Source: CADEED01 sp035995425
GTDB lineage: Bacteria; Pseudomonadota; Gammaproteobacteria; Steroidobacterales; Steroidobacteraceae
Direction of reading: 5' to 3'
DNA: 64,000 bases
Assembly (NCBI GenBank): GCA_035995425.1
Contig: DASYKM010000016.1
Span: 1 to 64,000 of the forward strand
Shown here: in pieces, positions 26,682-35,667 of the stretch
How the letters are laid out: each line of letters opens with the position of its first letter
Position numbering within the stretch: the stretch's first letter is position 1
Notes under the pieces: model-generated
Database searches by the model: none
Told to the model about the DNA's origin: nothing
What the model saw: only the letters and a program-made list of their open reading frames with translations
Translations under genes and position numbers: made by a program

Positions 26682-29600
26682 CTAGCCGGCCTCGACCGGG
26701 TCGAGGTCGCGCGTCGGCGGCTCGCGTTTCGGCGGCAGGTAGGAATCGGGCGGCGTGCCCGAACCGACCGCCGAAGCGCCCCGCTGACGCTGCCAGGCTT
26801 TCGGCCGCGGATCGAAGCCCGCGGGTACTTCGAAGGCGACGAGCCGCGCCGCCCGCTCCACCGGGTGTTCGATCGGCGAGGCGCGCTTGGCGAGCCAGTA
26901 CCCGACGCGATAGAGGAAGCGCACGAACACCAGGGTCAGCAAGGCTTCGGCGAACGTGGTCATGAAGGCCAAGAACGGATTGCCGACGGCGGCGCGAGCG
27001 CGGTACTTGATGCCGGCACGCTCGCGCGAGATCTCGATGCTGTCGTAGAAGCTCGGCACCACCAGCAAGGTGAGAATCGTCGAGACCACGGTGCCGCCGA
27101 TGATCGCCACCGCCATCGGACTGTAGAACTCGCCGCCTTCGCCGAGACCGATCGCCACCGGCATCATGCCGGCGATGAGAGCGAACGTGGTCATCAGGAT
27201 GGGACGCAGGCGTACCCGTCCGGCATGCATCAGGGCCTCTTCGCGCTCGACGCCCTGCTCCTCTTCCTTGCGCGCGCAGTCGAGCAACAGGATGGCGTTC
27301 TTGGCCACGAGCCCCATGAGCATGATCACGCCGATGAGACTCATGAGATTGAGTGAGCCGCGGGTGACCGTCAAAGCGAGCACCACGCCGATCAGTGACA
27401 GCGGCAGCGACAACATGATCGCCACGGGCGCCGAGAACGAACCGAACTGCATCACGAGCACCAGGTACATCACGAAAATGCCCATGAGCAGCGCGATGCC
27501 CATCTCGGCGAACAGCTCGTTCTGATCGCGCGACGCGCCACCCAGCCCGACGCCAAAGCCCGCCGGGAAATCGAGCCTGTTGGCGATCTCGGTCGCCCTG
27601 TCGGTCACTTTGCCGGCGTCCACACCCTGCACGTTGGCGGACACCGTCACCGTGCGTTTGCCATTCAGGTGCTGGATTCTCGCGGGACCCTTGTCGAGCG
27701 TGATGGTCGCGATCTGTTCGAGCGGGACCATCATGTTGGTGCCGGCGACCGCGATGGGCAGGTGCTCGATGTTGGACGCATCGAGGCGATCTTCGGGACT
27801 CAGTCGAACCGCGACATCGCGCGATTCACCGATCGGGTCCACCCAGTCGCCCACTTCGACGCCCGCGAAAGCCACGCGCAGCGTCTGCGCGGCGTCGCCG
27901 ACGGATATGCCGAGCTGGTTCGCCAGGCCGCGATCGATCTCGATGCGCAGCTCGTCCTTCGGGTCCTGCTCCGACAGGCCGACGTCGACCGCGCCCGGTA
28001 TCTTGCGCATCTCTTCCATGAACTGGTTGGTGAGCTCCATGAGCCGCCGCGAATCGGTGCCATAGAACTGGATCTGCACGGGCTTGCGCGGACCATTGCC
28101 CAGGTTGTCGAAGACCACGTATTCGGCGCCGACCAGCCGCGCAAGCTGCTGGCGCATGTCCGTGGCGATTTCACCCAGGCTGCGCTTGCGATCCCGCTTG
28201 TTGCCCACGTCGACCCACACGCGTCCGCCACCCGACCACGCGCGCGTGTCGGTATCTTTCGTCTCAGACATCGCATGCGCGATCTCGGCGGCCTTCTCGG
28301 ACTTGTTGCGCGCGTATTCGACACTGGTGCTCGAGGGCGTGCGCACGTCGATGGCGAGCGAGCCGTAATCCGAGGCCGGCAGGAATTCCTTCTTGCCGAG
28401 AGCCGTCTGGTACCAGAGCGCGCCGAACAGCAACGCGAACGCGGAAATGGCCATGATCTTGCGGTGATGCAGCGCCCACTCGATCACGCGTCCGTAGCGG
28501 TCCGCCTGGTGGTCGAACCACACGTTGAAGCGCTGCAGTAGTTTGCCGAAGCCACGGTGCTCGGCGGTGGCATGACCCGGCGGGTCGCCCCAGTAGGCCG
28601 ACAGCATCGGATCGAGTGTGAACGAAATGAACAGGCTCACCAGCACCGAGGAGACGACCGTCACCGCGAATGGCCGGAACCATTCGCCGGCGCCGCCGCC
28701 CATGAATGCGACCGGCACGAACACCGCGACGATGGACAACGTGGTGGCCGTGACCGCCAGGCCGATCTCCGCCGTACCGTTGCGCGCCGCCGTCTTGCGG
28801 TCCTCGCCGCGCTCCATGTGTCGCACTATGTTTTCGCGCACCACGATGGCGTCGTCGATGAGCACGCCGATCGCCAGCGACAACCCGAGCAGGGTCATGA
28901 AATTCAGCGTGAAGCCGCACAACCACACGGCGATGAACGCGGCGATCGCCGAGGTCGGCAGCGACAGGCCGGTGATCAGGGTCGAGCGCCAGGAGTTCAG
29001 GAAGGCGTACACCACGAAAATGGTGAGACCGGCGCCGAAGATGAGCGCATGAATCACGTTGCTGAGATTCTGTTCGGCTTCGTCGCCGCCATCGCGCGTC
29101 ACGACGAGCTTGGTGCCCTCGGGCAGCGTCTTGTTGATTTCCTCAACCTGCTTGCGGATGGCGGCCGCCACCGAAACCGTGCTCGCCTCGCGTGAGCGGA
29201 TCACGGAAATGCCCACGTTGGGCTGACCATTGCGCAACGAGTAGCCGTCCGGCTCGGCAAATCCGTCTTCGACGGTCGCTACCTGGCCGAGGCGCACGAT
29301 TTCGTTGCCCTGGCGCTTGACGACGATGTCGTTGAATTCTCGCGGCGACTCGATGCGCCCCACCAGGCGGATGTTCTGTTCGTCGAGGTCGCCCTTCACG
29401 CGCCCGACGGGTGCATTGGTGTTCTGCGCGCGCAGCGCGTTCACGACGTCGCCGGCCGACACGTTGTACTCGCGCAGCTTCTGCGCATGCAGCAACACCG
29501 ACAGCTCGCGTTGCAATGCGCCGTCGACCTCGACTACCGACACGCCGTCGATGCCGCGCAACTGATCGGCCAGCACGTCTTCGGCGAGCCGCGAGATTTC

Positions 29601-30053
29601 CGAGTGCGTCTGCTTGGTCGACGACAGGCCGAGATCCATGATGGGCTGCGCGGAAGGATCGCGGCGGAACAGCACCGGCTCGCGCATTTCCAGCGGCAGC
29701 TTGTAGCGCACCGAGGCGATGGCATTGCGGATCTCATCACCCGCTTCCGACATGTCCTTCTTGAAATCGAACACGATCGTGAAGCTGGCCTGGCTCTCGG
29801 ATGCCGTGGAGTAGATGTCCTGGATCTGCGGAATGCTCATCAACGGCTTTTCGACGCGATTGATGATTTCGCGCTCCACGGTTTCCGGCGAGGCGCCCGG
29901 ATACGGGAAGTTGATGCTCATCACCGGGTTTTCGACGTCGGGAATCTGGTTGACGCGCAGATTCTTCAGCGCGAGCAGGCCGAGACACATGAGCACGATC
30001 ACGATGGCGATCGTGGTGACCGGCTGCTTGATGCTGAAGTTGGAAAGAAACAT
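26682..30053 (-). CDS. RND-family efflux pump inner-membrane subunit
   Basis: 1123 aa with the 12-helix RND plan: MFLSNFSIKQPVTTIAIVIV starts helix 1; the proton-relay Asp pair is in GVLIDDAIVVRENIV; the porter-domain start YPGASPETVEREI is standard. HAE1-type multidrug exporters use this plan, and it is second in an operon after its adaptor (18-nt gap). The C terminus is about 100 residues longer than usual, with an extra hydrophobic stretch (FAEALLTLVFVRFLYRVGYW) and a Pro-rich tail. No TolC-like partner lies nearby. Substrate is unknown. Confidence 0.9.
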   Translation of the reverse strand: MFLSNFSIKQPVTTIAIVIVLMCLGLLALKNLRVNQIPDVENPVMSINFPYPGASPETVEREIINRVEKPLMSIPQIQDIYSTASESQASFTIVFDFKKDMSEAGDEIRNAIASVRYKLPLEMREPVLFRRDPSAQPIMDLGLSSTKQTHSEISRLAEDVLADQLRGIDGVSVVEVDGALQRELSVLLHAQKLREYNVSAGDVVNALRAQNTNAPVGRVKGDLDEQNIRLVGRIESPREFNDIVVKRQGNEIVRLGQVATVEDGFAEPDGYSLRNGQPNVGISVIRSREASTVSVAAAIRKQVEEINKTLPEGTKLVVTRDGGDEAEQNLSNVIHALIFGAGLTIFVVYAFLNSWRSTLITGLSLPTSAIAAFIAVWLCGFTLNFMTLLGLSLAIGVLIDDAIVVRENIVRHMERGEDRKTAARNGTAEIGLAVTATTLSIVAVFVPVAFMGGGAGEWFRPFAVTVVSSVLVSLFISFTLDPMLSAYWGDPPGHATAEHRGFGKLLQRFNVWFDHQADRYGRVIEWALHHRKIMAISAFALLFGALWYQTALGKKEFLPASDYGSLAIDVRTPSSTSVEYARNKSEKAAEIAHAMSETKDTDTRAWSGGGRVWVDVGNKRDRKRSLGEIATDMRQQLARLVGAEYVVFDNLGNGPRKPVQIQFYGTDSRRLMELTNQFMEEMRKIPGAVDVGLSEQDPKDELRIEIDRGLANQLGISVGDAAQTLRVAFAGVEVGDWVDPIGESRDVAVRLSPEDRLDASNIEHLPIAVAGTNMMVPLEQIATITLDKGPARIQHLNGKRTVTVSANVQGVDAGKVTDRATEIANRLDFPAGFGVGLGGASRDQNELFAEMGIALLMGIFVMYLVLVMQFGSFSAPVAIMLSLPLSLIGVVLALTVTRGSLNLMSLIGVIMLMGLVAKNAILLLDCARKEEEQGVEREEALMHAGRVRLRPILMTTFALIAGMMPVAIGLGEGGEFYSPMAVAIIGGTVVSTILTLLVVPSFYDSIEISRERAGIKYRARAAVGNPFLAFMTTFAEALLTLVFVRFLYRVGYWLAKRASPIEHPVERAARLVAFEVPAGFDPRPKAWQRQRGASAVGSGTPPDSYLPPKREPPTRDLDPVEAG

Positions 30054-30071
30054 GGGGGAGTCTCCCGAGAC

Positions 30072-31220
30072 TTACTTCTCGACCACCAGCGCGGACTTCG
30101 CCACGCCGGCGAGTTGCGCTTCCTGTCCGTCCTTCAAGGTCGCATTCGGGAAGCGCAACACCTTGTCGCCGGCGGCAAGGCCGCCTCTGAGTGCGAACTC
30201 GCCGGTGCGCACATCGCGCTCACCCAGGGACAGCGCGACCTTCTGCAACTTGCCGGCATTCACGCGCCAGACGAAAGCCTTGTCGCCTTCACGGACCACG
30301 GAGGCGCCGGCCACCGTGAGGCTCGCCGCACTGCGGGTTTCCACGCGACCTTCCGCATACAACCCTGCCACGTTCGGCTGTTGTTTGGCGTCGTCAAAGC
30401 TCACCAGGACCTCGACCTGGCGCGTCGTCACGTTCGCGGCCGGATTCACGCGCGTGACCGTGCCGATGAATTCCCGGTCGCTGAAGCCGTGAATGCGGAA
30501 CCACACCTGCTGGCCGGCCTTCACTTCACCGATGCTGTCCGCGGAAACGAGACCTTCGAAACGCAGACTGCCCGGATCGATGACCTTGACGAGTTCCTTG
30601 CCGATCGCCGCGGTATCGCCCGCCGAAACCTTGCGGTCGCTCACGATGCCGTCGAACGGGGCGCGGACTTCGGTGCGCTCGAGCATCTGCCGCGCCGTCA
30701 CGACGCGAGTCTTCGCGGCAGCGCGATCGCTCTGCGCGGAATTGCGGCGTATCTCCACGTCTTCGAGCTGCTGGGTGGACACGACGCCGGTCTGGCGCAG
30801 CGTCGACATGCGCTGGAACTGGCGCTCGGCCTGTTCATAGGCTTGCTCCGCGGCGCGCGATGACGCATCGGCGGCGGTCAGCGAGTCACGGATCGAGGTC
30901 TGATCGAGGCGCACCAGCAGATCGCCGCGCTTCACCGGATCGCCATTTTCCTTGAGCACGGCGAGCACCACCGCGGAGACTTCGGCACGAAGGTCGGCGC
31001 GGCGCTCCGGCTCGATCGAGCCGGTGATCGACGGTCCCGATGCCAGCGAATTGCTGCTGATGGTCAACAGGTCTTCGGGCGCGAGCATCACCGCCGGTGG
31101 CTTCTCTTTGTCGTCGGCAGTCTTGCCGTCACTCTTCTTGCAACCGAACAGGCTCAATACGGAGACAACGACGGCGGCCGCCAGGCCAGCCTGGCGGAGA
31201 GTTCTGCTTTTCTGGATCAC
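30072..31220 (-). CDS. RND efflux periplasmic adaptor lipoprotein
   Basis: 382 aa. The GTG start (VIQKSRTLRQAG) is chosen because GAAGGA lies 8 nt upstream and gives a lipoprotein leader with LSLFGC. The membrane-fusion plan is visible: barrel-sandwich halves (RADLRAEVSAVVLAVLKENG, TEVRAPFDGIVSDRKVSAG), a helical hairpin between them (AEQAYEQAERQFQRMSTLRQ) and beta-barrel segments (GQQVWFRIHGFSDREFIG). It connects the RND pump to an outer-membrane channel encoded elsewhere. Confidence 0.9.
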   Translation of the reverse strand: MIQKSRTLRQAGLAAAVVVSVLSLFGCKKSDGKTADDKEKPPAVMLAPEDLLTISSNSLASGPSITGSIEPERRADLRAEVSAVVLAVLKENGDPVKRGDLLVRLDQTSIRDSLTAADASSRAAEQAYEQAERQFQRMSTLRQTGVVSTQQLEDVEIRRNSAQSDRAAAKTRVVTARQMLERTEVRAPFDGIVSDRKVSAGDTAAIGKELVKVIDPGSLRFEGLVSADSIGEVKAGQQVWFRIHGFSDREFIGTVTRVNPAANVTTRQVEVLVSFDDAKQQPNVAGLYAEGRVETRSAASLTVAGASVVREGDKAFVWRVNAGKLQKVALSLGERDVRTGEFALRGGLAAGDKVLRFPNATLKDGQEAQLAGVAKSALVVEK

Positions 31221-31474
31221 GCGATATTCCTTCGGGGGCCCCGATCTACGACGTTCCAGCACCCCACAAGGTTGCACGACGCCCCTAACTAAATGAGTTG
31301 TTTCTATTGGGAATCCGTGCGCGGCTGCCGGATCAGCCCGCGACTCCCGTTCAGATGGGGCGAGAGTTTAGTAAGCCCATGATTCGTTTGAAAGTGAGAT
31401 GTGTCATCGCACACCCGCGTTTTGCGCTCGACTCGGCGCATCCGGGCGGCTGAACGCACCCGATCAGAGAATCC

Positions 31475-33187
31475 CTAGGGAATCATGGTCTTTATTTGGG
31501 CAATCCAGGCGCCTGCCGCGGGCCCCACCACCAAGTGGACGCTGTGTGGAGCCGGGCGTGCGACCGCCCGGACGCTTTGGCGAAGCGCGTTTTCATCGAT
31601 CGCCGACGGATCCCGGACCTCCAGGAACAGACGGCTCGCATTTCCGTGCAGCGCACGGATATTGGCCTTGCCGCCCAGCGCCTTGACCACTGCTTCGAAT
31701 TCGGAGCCGTGGCTGGGCAGCGCGGCCTGCGAACGCATCCGCATGCGGATTTCCGAAGCGAGCTGATCGGCAATCGGACCGACCACCACCTGCAAGGCGC
31801 CGTCGCCCAGGCGCAATACGCCCCGCGAGCCCAGTGCCTTCAGTGCCGGCTCGTTGATGCGCGAGACATCGTTCAGCACCAGCCGCAGGCGCGTGGTGCA
31901 CGCCTCGACCACTTTCAGATTGGCCGAGCCGCCCAGAGCGAGGATCCAGCCGGATGCGGAGGTGGAGTCCTTGCCTGCATCCGCGGCAACCGATGCCTCG
32001 TCGGTTTCCCGGCCGAGCGTCTTCAGATCGAAGCGCAGGATGACGAAACGGAACAGGACGTAGTACAGCGCGAAATAGCTGAGACCGATCGGCACCAGCA
32101 ACAGCGGACGCGTCGCTTTCGAGAAATTGAGCACGTAGTCGAAGAGACCCGCGGAGAAACCGAAGCCGAGGTGCACGCCGAACACATCCATCAGGACCAT
32201 GGCGATGCCGGTGAGCACCGCATGAATCGCGTAGAGGACCGGCGCCAGGAACATGAACGCGAATTCGATGGGCTCGGTAACGCCGGTGAGAAACGACGTG
32301 AGCGCCATCGAGAACAGGATGCCGCCCACGGCTGCGCGCTTGGCCGGAGTCGCGGTGCGATACATGGCGAGGCACGCGCCTGGCAATCCGAACATCATGA
32401 CCGGGAAGAAGCCCGACATGAACGCGCCAGCGGAAGGATCGCCGGCGGCGAATCGCCGCAGGTCGCCGGTGATGTCCTTGAAATCCCCCAGCAGGAACCA
32501 GGCCATGTTGTTGATGATGTGATGCAAGCCAGTGACGATGAGCACGCGGTTCAAAACGCCATAGACAAAGAGCCCGACCTCACCGGAACGGAGTACCGCC
32601 TGGCTGGCGACATCCATGCCGTGCTCCAGCGTTTGCCAGCCGAAGCCGAAGGCCAGCGCAAGAATCACTCCGGCGAAACCACTGATGATGGGTACGAAGC
32701 GGCGGCCGCCGAAGAACGCCAGGTAGCTAGGCAGGCGAATGTCGCTGTAGCGGTTGTAGGCCCAGCCGGCGATGAGGCCGGACAGCAGACCGATGGGCAC
32801 GCTGAGCTTTGCGAGTTCCTTGGCGCGGAAGGCGGCGTCGGCGAGCACCCGCAGATCCTTGAAGCCTTGCAAGGTATCGGGAATGTTGCCGGTGATCTCC
32901 GGCGGCACGTCGATGAGCACCCTGGCACCGTTGGCCGCCACCAGGTAACCGACCACGGCGGCGAGGCCGGCCGCACCGTGATTCTCTTGGGCGAGCCCGA
33001 CGGCGACGCCGATGGCAAACAACAATCCCAGATTCTGGAAGATGGCGTCGCCGGCCGCGGCGATGGCGGGCACGTCCAGCAAGTCCGCCTGGCCCAACCG
33101 CAGTAGCAGCGCCGCGACCGGCAGCACCGCGATGGGCAGCATCAGTGCCCGACCCATTGGCTGAAGCTTCGAGATGAGCTTTTTCAT
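31475..33187 (-). CDS. nagE: N-acetylglucosamine PTS permease NagE (EIIC-EIIB with a second, Cys-less EIIB-like domain)
   Basis: 570 aa. Residues 1-390 are the glucose/GlcNAc-type EIIC (GVTEPIEFAF at 302-311, HHIINNMAW at 222-230). Residues 412-485 are EIIB with phosphorylated Cys430 in VVEACTTRLRL. Residues 497-570 repeat the EIIB pattern (FEAVVKALGGKANI, VVGPAAGAWI), but the Cys position reads RALHGNASRLFLEV, so no phosphorylation is possible there. The ATG overlaps the upstream stop codon (ATGA). EIIA is supplied in trans by the adjacent EIIA-HPr-EI fusion. The enzyme imports and phosphorylates GlcNAc to GlcNAc-6-P. Confidence 0.9.
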   Translation of the reverse strand: MKKLISKLQPMGRALMLPIAVLPVAALLLRLGQADLLDVPAIAAAGDAIFQNLGLLFAIGVAVGLAQENHGAAGLAAVVGYLVAANGARVLIDVPPEITGNIPDTLQGFKDLRVLADAAFRAKELAKLSVPIGLLSGLIAGWAYNRYSDIRLPSYLAFFGGRRFVPIISGFAGVILALAFGFGWQTLEHGMDVASQAVLRSGEVGLFVYGVLNRVLIVTGLHHIINNMAWFLLGDFKDITGDLRRFAAGDPSAGAFMSGFFPVMMFGLPGACLAMYRTATPAKRAAVGGILFSMALTSFLTGVTEPIEFAFMFLAPVLYAIHAVLTGIAMVLMDVFGVHLGFGFSAGLFDYVLNFSKATRPLLLVPIGLSYFALYYVLFRFVILRFDLKTLGRETDEASVAADAGKDSTSASGWILALGGSANLKVVEACTTRLRLVLNDVSRINEPALKALGSRGVLRLGDGALQVVVGPIADQLASEIRMRMRSQAALPSHGSEFEAVVKALGGKANIRALHGNASRLFLEVRDPSAIDENALRQSVRAVARPAPHSVHLVVGPAAGAWIAQIKTMIP

Positions 33188-35664
33188 GATCGCAACTCGT
33201 GCACTGCCGCACGCACCTGCTCGGCCGACTCGAGCGCCAGCGCGCGACCGGCGACGGTTCGGCAGGAGCCGAAGTTCAGGCGGCGAATCAGGCTCTTGAG
33301 CTGCGGGATGAGTTTGGGAACCACGGACAACTCGCTCACGCCAAGACCGAGAAGTACCGCCACCGCGGCCGGGTCGGAGGCCAGTCCACCGCAGACGGCG
33401 ACGGGCCGCTGATGCACGGCGGCGCCCCTGCAGGTGGCGTCGATGAGCCGCAACACCGCCGGGTGCAGGCCATCGATGCGCGCCGCGAGCTCGGCGTGGC
33501 CGCGATCCATCGCCAGCGTGTACTGCGCCAGATCGTTGGTCCCGATCGACAGGAAATCGACTTCGCGCGCAATTTCTCCGGCGAGCATCGCCGCAGCCGG
33601 CGTTTCGATCATGGCGCCGAGCAAAGGCCGCGCCGACCTGAGCTCCGCGCGCAGCCGATCGAGAACCTGCCGCACGGCGCGAATCTCCGCGACGTCGGTG
33701 ATCATCGGCAACAGGATGCGGCAGGTCGGCCGCACGCCCAGCAGCGCGCGCAACTGCACTTCGAGCAGGTCGGGTCGCCACAGGCTGGTGCGCACGCCGC
33801 GCAACCCGAGGGCCGGATTGTCCTCGGGCGGCAGCGGTAGATAGGGGATGGGCTTGTCGCCGCCGATATCGAGAGTGCGGATCACGAGCGGCCGGCCGCC
33901 GAGCACCTGGGCCACCTGCTGGTAGCAGCGCAATTGCTCATCTCGATCCGGCGCGGTTGCGCGCTCGAGAAACAGGAATTCGGTGCGCAGTAGTCCGCAT
34001 CCCTCGGCGCCCTCAACCACGGCGAGCTTCGCATCGGCGACCGTGCCGGTGAGATTCGCGAGCACTTCGATGCGCTCGCCGCTCGCGAGGTGACAATTGC
34101 CCTGCGCCACTTCGATGTCGAGCGCGCGCTGCACCCGGCGCTGATCGACCTGGGCTCGCGTCGCCGCCAGCGCCTGCGCGCTCAGGTTCGTGCGCAGCAC
34201 GCCCTCTTCGGCATCGAGCGCCACCGGCGCACCCGCGGGAATCTCCAGCAATGCCGGCCCCGCCGCCACCAGCATCGGAATGCCGAGCGTGCCGGCGAGG
34301 ATCGCCACGTGCGAGGTGGGGCCACCGGCGCCGAGCACGATGCCGCCTAACTTCCCGGTGTCGAGGTCGATGAGCTGCGAAGGCGTGAGATCGCGCGCGA
34401 GCAAAATGCCATCCGGCGGAATATCGAAGGGCCTGGCTTGTGAGCCGTCGAGCGCCAGCAGCACCTGCGTCTCGAGGTCGAGCAGATCGTCGACGCGTTC
34501 GGCGAGGCGCGCGTCACCGGTCGCTTGAAGCTCGCGCGCCCCGGCGCGCAGGCTGGCGCGCCACGCAAACGCCGCGCTCTTGCCGTCGGCCACGAAACTT
34601 CGCGCCGCATCGATCAGTTCGGGATCGTCCAGCAGTTCCAGGTGCGCCGTCATGATTTCGCGCACGGTAGGTGCCGCCGTCACCGACAAGTGCGTCAGGC
34701 GGGCGCGTACCACGTCGCGCGCGCGCTCGAGTGCCAGCAGCTCGTTACCAGCACCCTGCCCGGCTTCGATCACCGGGATCTCGGACGCCACCAGATAGAA
34801 CGCGGTACCCAGCGCCAGGCCTCGGCTGGCAATGACGCCGCGCAGAGTGTCCGGTTCCAGCGTCGCCGGCACTGGTGTGTCGGCCACGCGCACGTGTGCC
34901 GGCGGAGCCACCGCTTCGAGATTGCGAATGGCGCTGACGATGGCAGCGATGCCCGCCGCCGCCGCGGGTTCGAAGCCGGCGATCACCACCTCGTCGCCGC
35001 CGCGAATGCCGAGCGACATCAGCGCAACGGTGCTGCGCGCCCGCGCTCCGCGGCCACGCGCGCGAATCTCGATCTCGTACGGCAGTCCTTTCGCGATGCG
35101 CGCGATCAGCGCCGCGGGTCGCGCGTGAATGCCGTGGGCATGCGTGACGACCACGGCTTCGCTGATCACCGGGACGCCGGTGGGTGTAGCAACCTCGTCG
35201 CGCTGGCCGGCAATCTCCTCCAGCTCGAACAACGGTTCGCCGATCGCCAGCACACGATTGAGTTGCGCGCGTTTGATCCGGAAGCGCTCGCCATTCGTGA
35301 TGATGACCGGCGTCATGAGGCTCGGCGCCTTGCGCCCGACCAGGTCGAGATCGAAGGTGAGCAGCAGATCGCCGGCGCGCACGCGATCGCCCTTGCGCAC
35401 CTGCACGTGGAAACTCTCGCCCGCGAGTCCCACCGTATCGATGCCCACGTGCATGAGAATTTCGGCGCCGCTCGCCGCGCGCAACGCCACGGCGTGGCGT
35501 GACGCGGCGATGGAGATCACTTCGCCATCGCACGGCGCGCGTAACTCGTTGCCGGTGGGATCGATGGCGACGCCATCGCCCAGCATGCGCTGCGCGAAGG
35601 CCGCGTCCGGCACTTCATCGAGCGGCGCGCACCAGCCGGCGAACGGAGCGAGCAGCATCGACAC
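33184..35664 (-). CDS. nagF: Fused PTS phosphotransfer protein EIIA-HPr-EI for N-acetylglucosamine
   Basis: 826 aa multiphosphoryl transfer protein. EIIA (1-150) has the phospho-His72 in ILMHVGIDTVGL; HPr (168-255) has His180 in HGIHARPAALIARI; EI (275-826) has His452 in GGPTSHVAILAGTLG, the PEP-binding RTEFLFLER and LSIGTNDLAQYTLAMDR. All three active-site histidines are intact, so one polypeptide carries phosphate from PEP to NagE. It lies in the minus arm of the GlcNAc cluster between the hexosaminidase and nagE, 3 nt after the former. The name nagF follows usage for such fusions. Confidence 0.92.
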   Translation of the reverse strand: MSMLLAPFAGWCAPLDEVPDAAFAQRMLGDGVAIDPTGNELRAPCDGEVISIAASRHAVALRAASGAEILMHVGIDTVGLAGESFHVQVRKGDRVRAGDLLLTFDLDLVGRKAPSLMTPVIITNGERFRIKRAQLNRVLAIGEPLFELEEIAGQRDEVATPTGVPVISEAVVVTHAHGIHARPAALIARIAKGLPYEIEIRARGRGARARSTVALMSLGIRGGDEVVIAGFEPAAAAGIAAIVSAIRNLEAVAPPAHVRVADTPVPATLEPDTLRGVIASRGLALGTAFYLVASEIPVIEAGQGAGNELLALERARDVVRARLTHLSVTAAPTVREIMTAHLELLDDPELIDAARSFVADGKSAAFAWRASLRAGARELQATGDARLAERVDDLLDLETQVLLALDGSQARPFDIPPDGILLARDLTPSQLIDLDTGKLGGIVLGAGGPTSHVAILAGTLGIPMLVAAGPALLEIPAGAPVALDAEEGVLRTNLSAQALAATRAQVDQRRVQRALDIEVAQGNCHLASGERIEVLANLTGTVADAKLAVVEGAEGCGLLRTEFLFLERATAPDRDEQLRCYQQVAQVLGGRPLVIRTLDIGGDKPIPYLPLPPEDNPALGLRGVRTSLWRPDLLEVQLRALLGVRPTCRILLPMITDVAEIRAVRQVLDRLRAELRSARPLLGAMIETPAAAMLAGEIAREVDFLSIGTNDLAQYTLAMDRGHAELAARIDGLHPAVLRLIDATCRGAAVHQRPVAVCGGLASDPAAVAVLLGLGVSELSVVPKLIPQLKSLIRRLNFGSCRTVAGRALALESAEQVRAAVHELRS

Positions 35665-35667
35665 GGG

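Noticed and set aside
31496..33106. 536-codon plus-strand frame
   Set aside because: It is antisense to nagE, with composition typical of a mirrored membrane protein.
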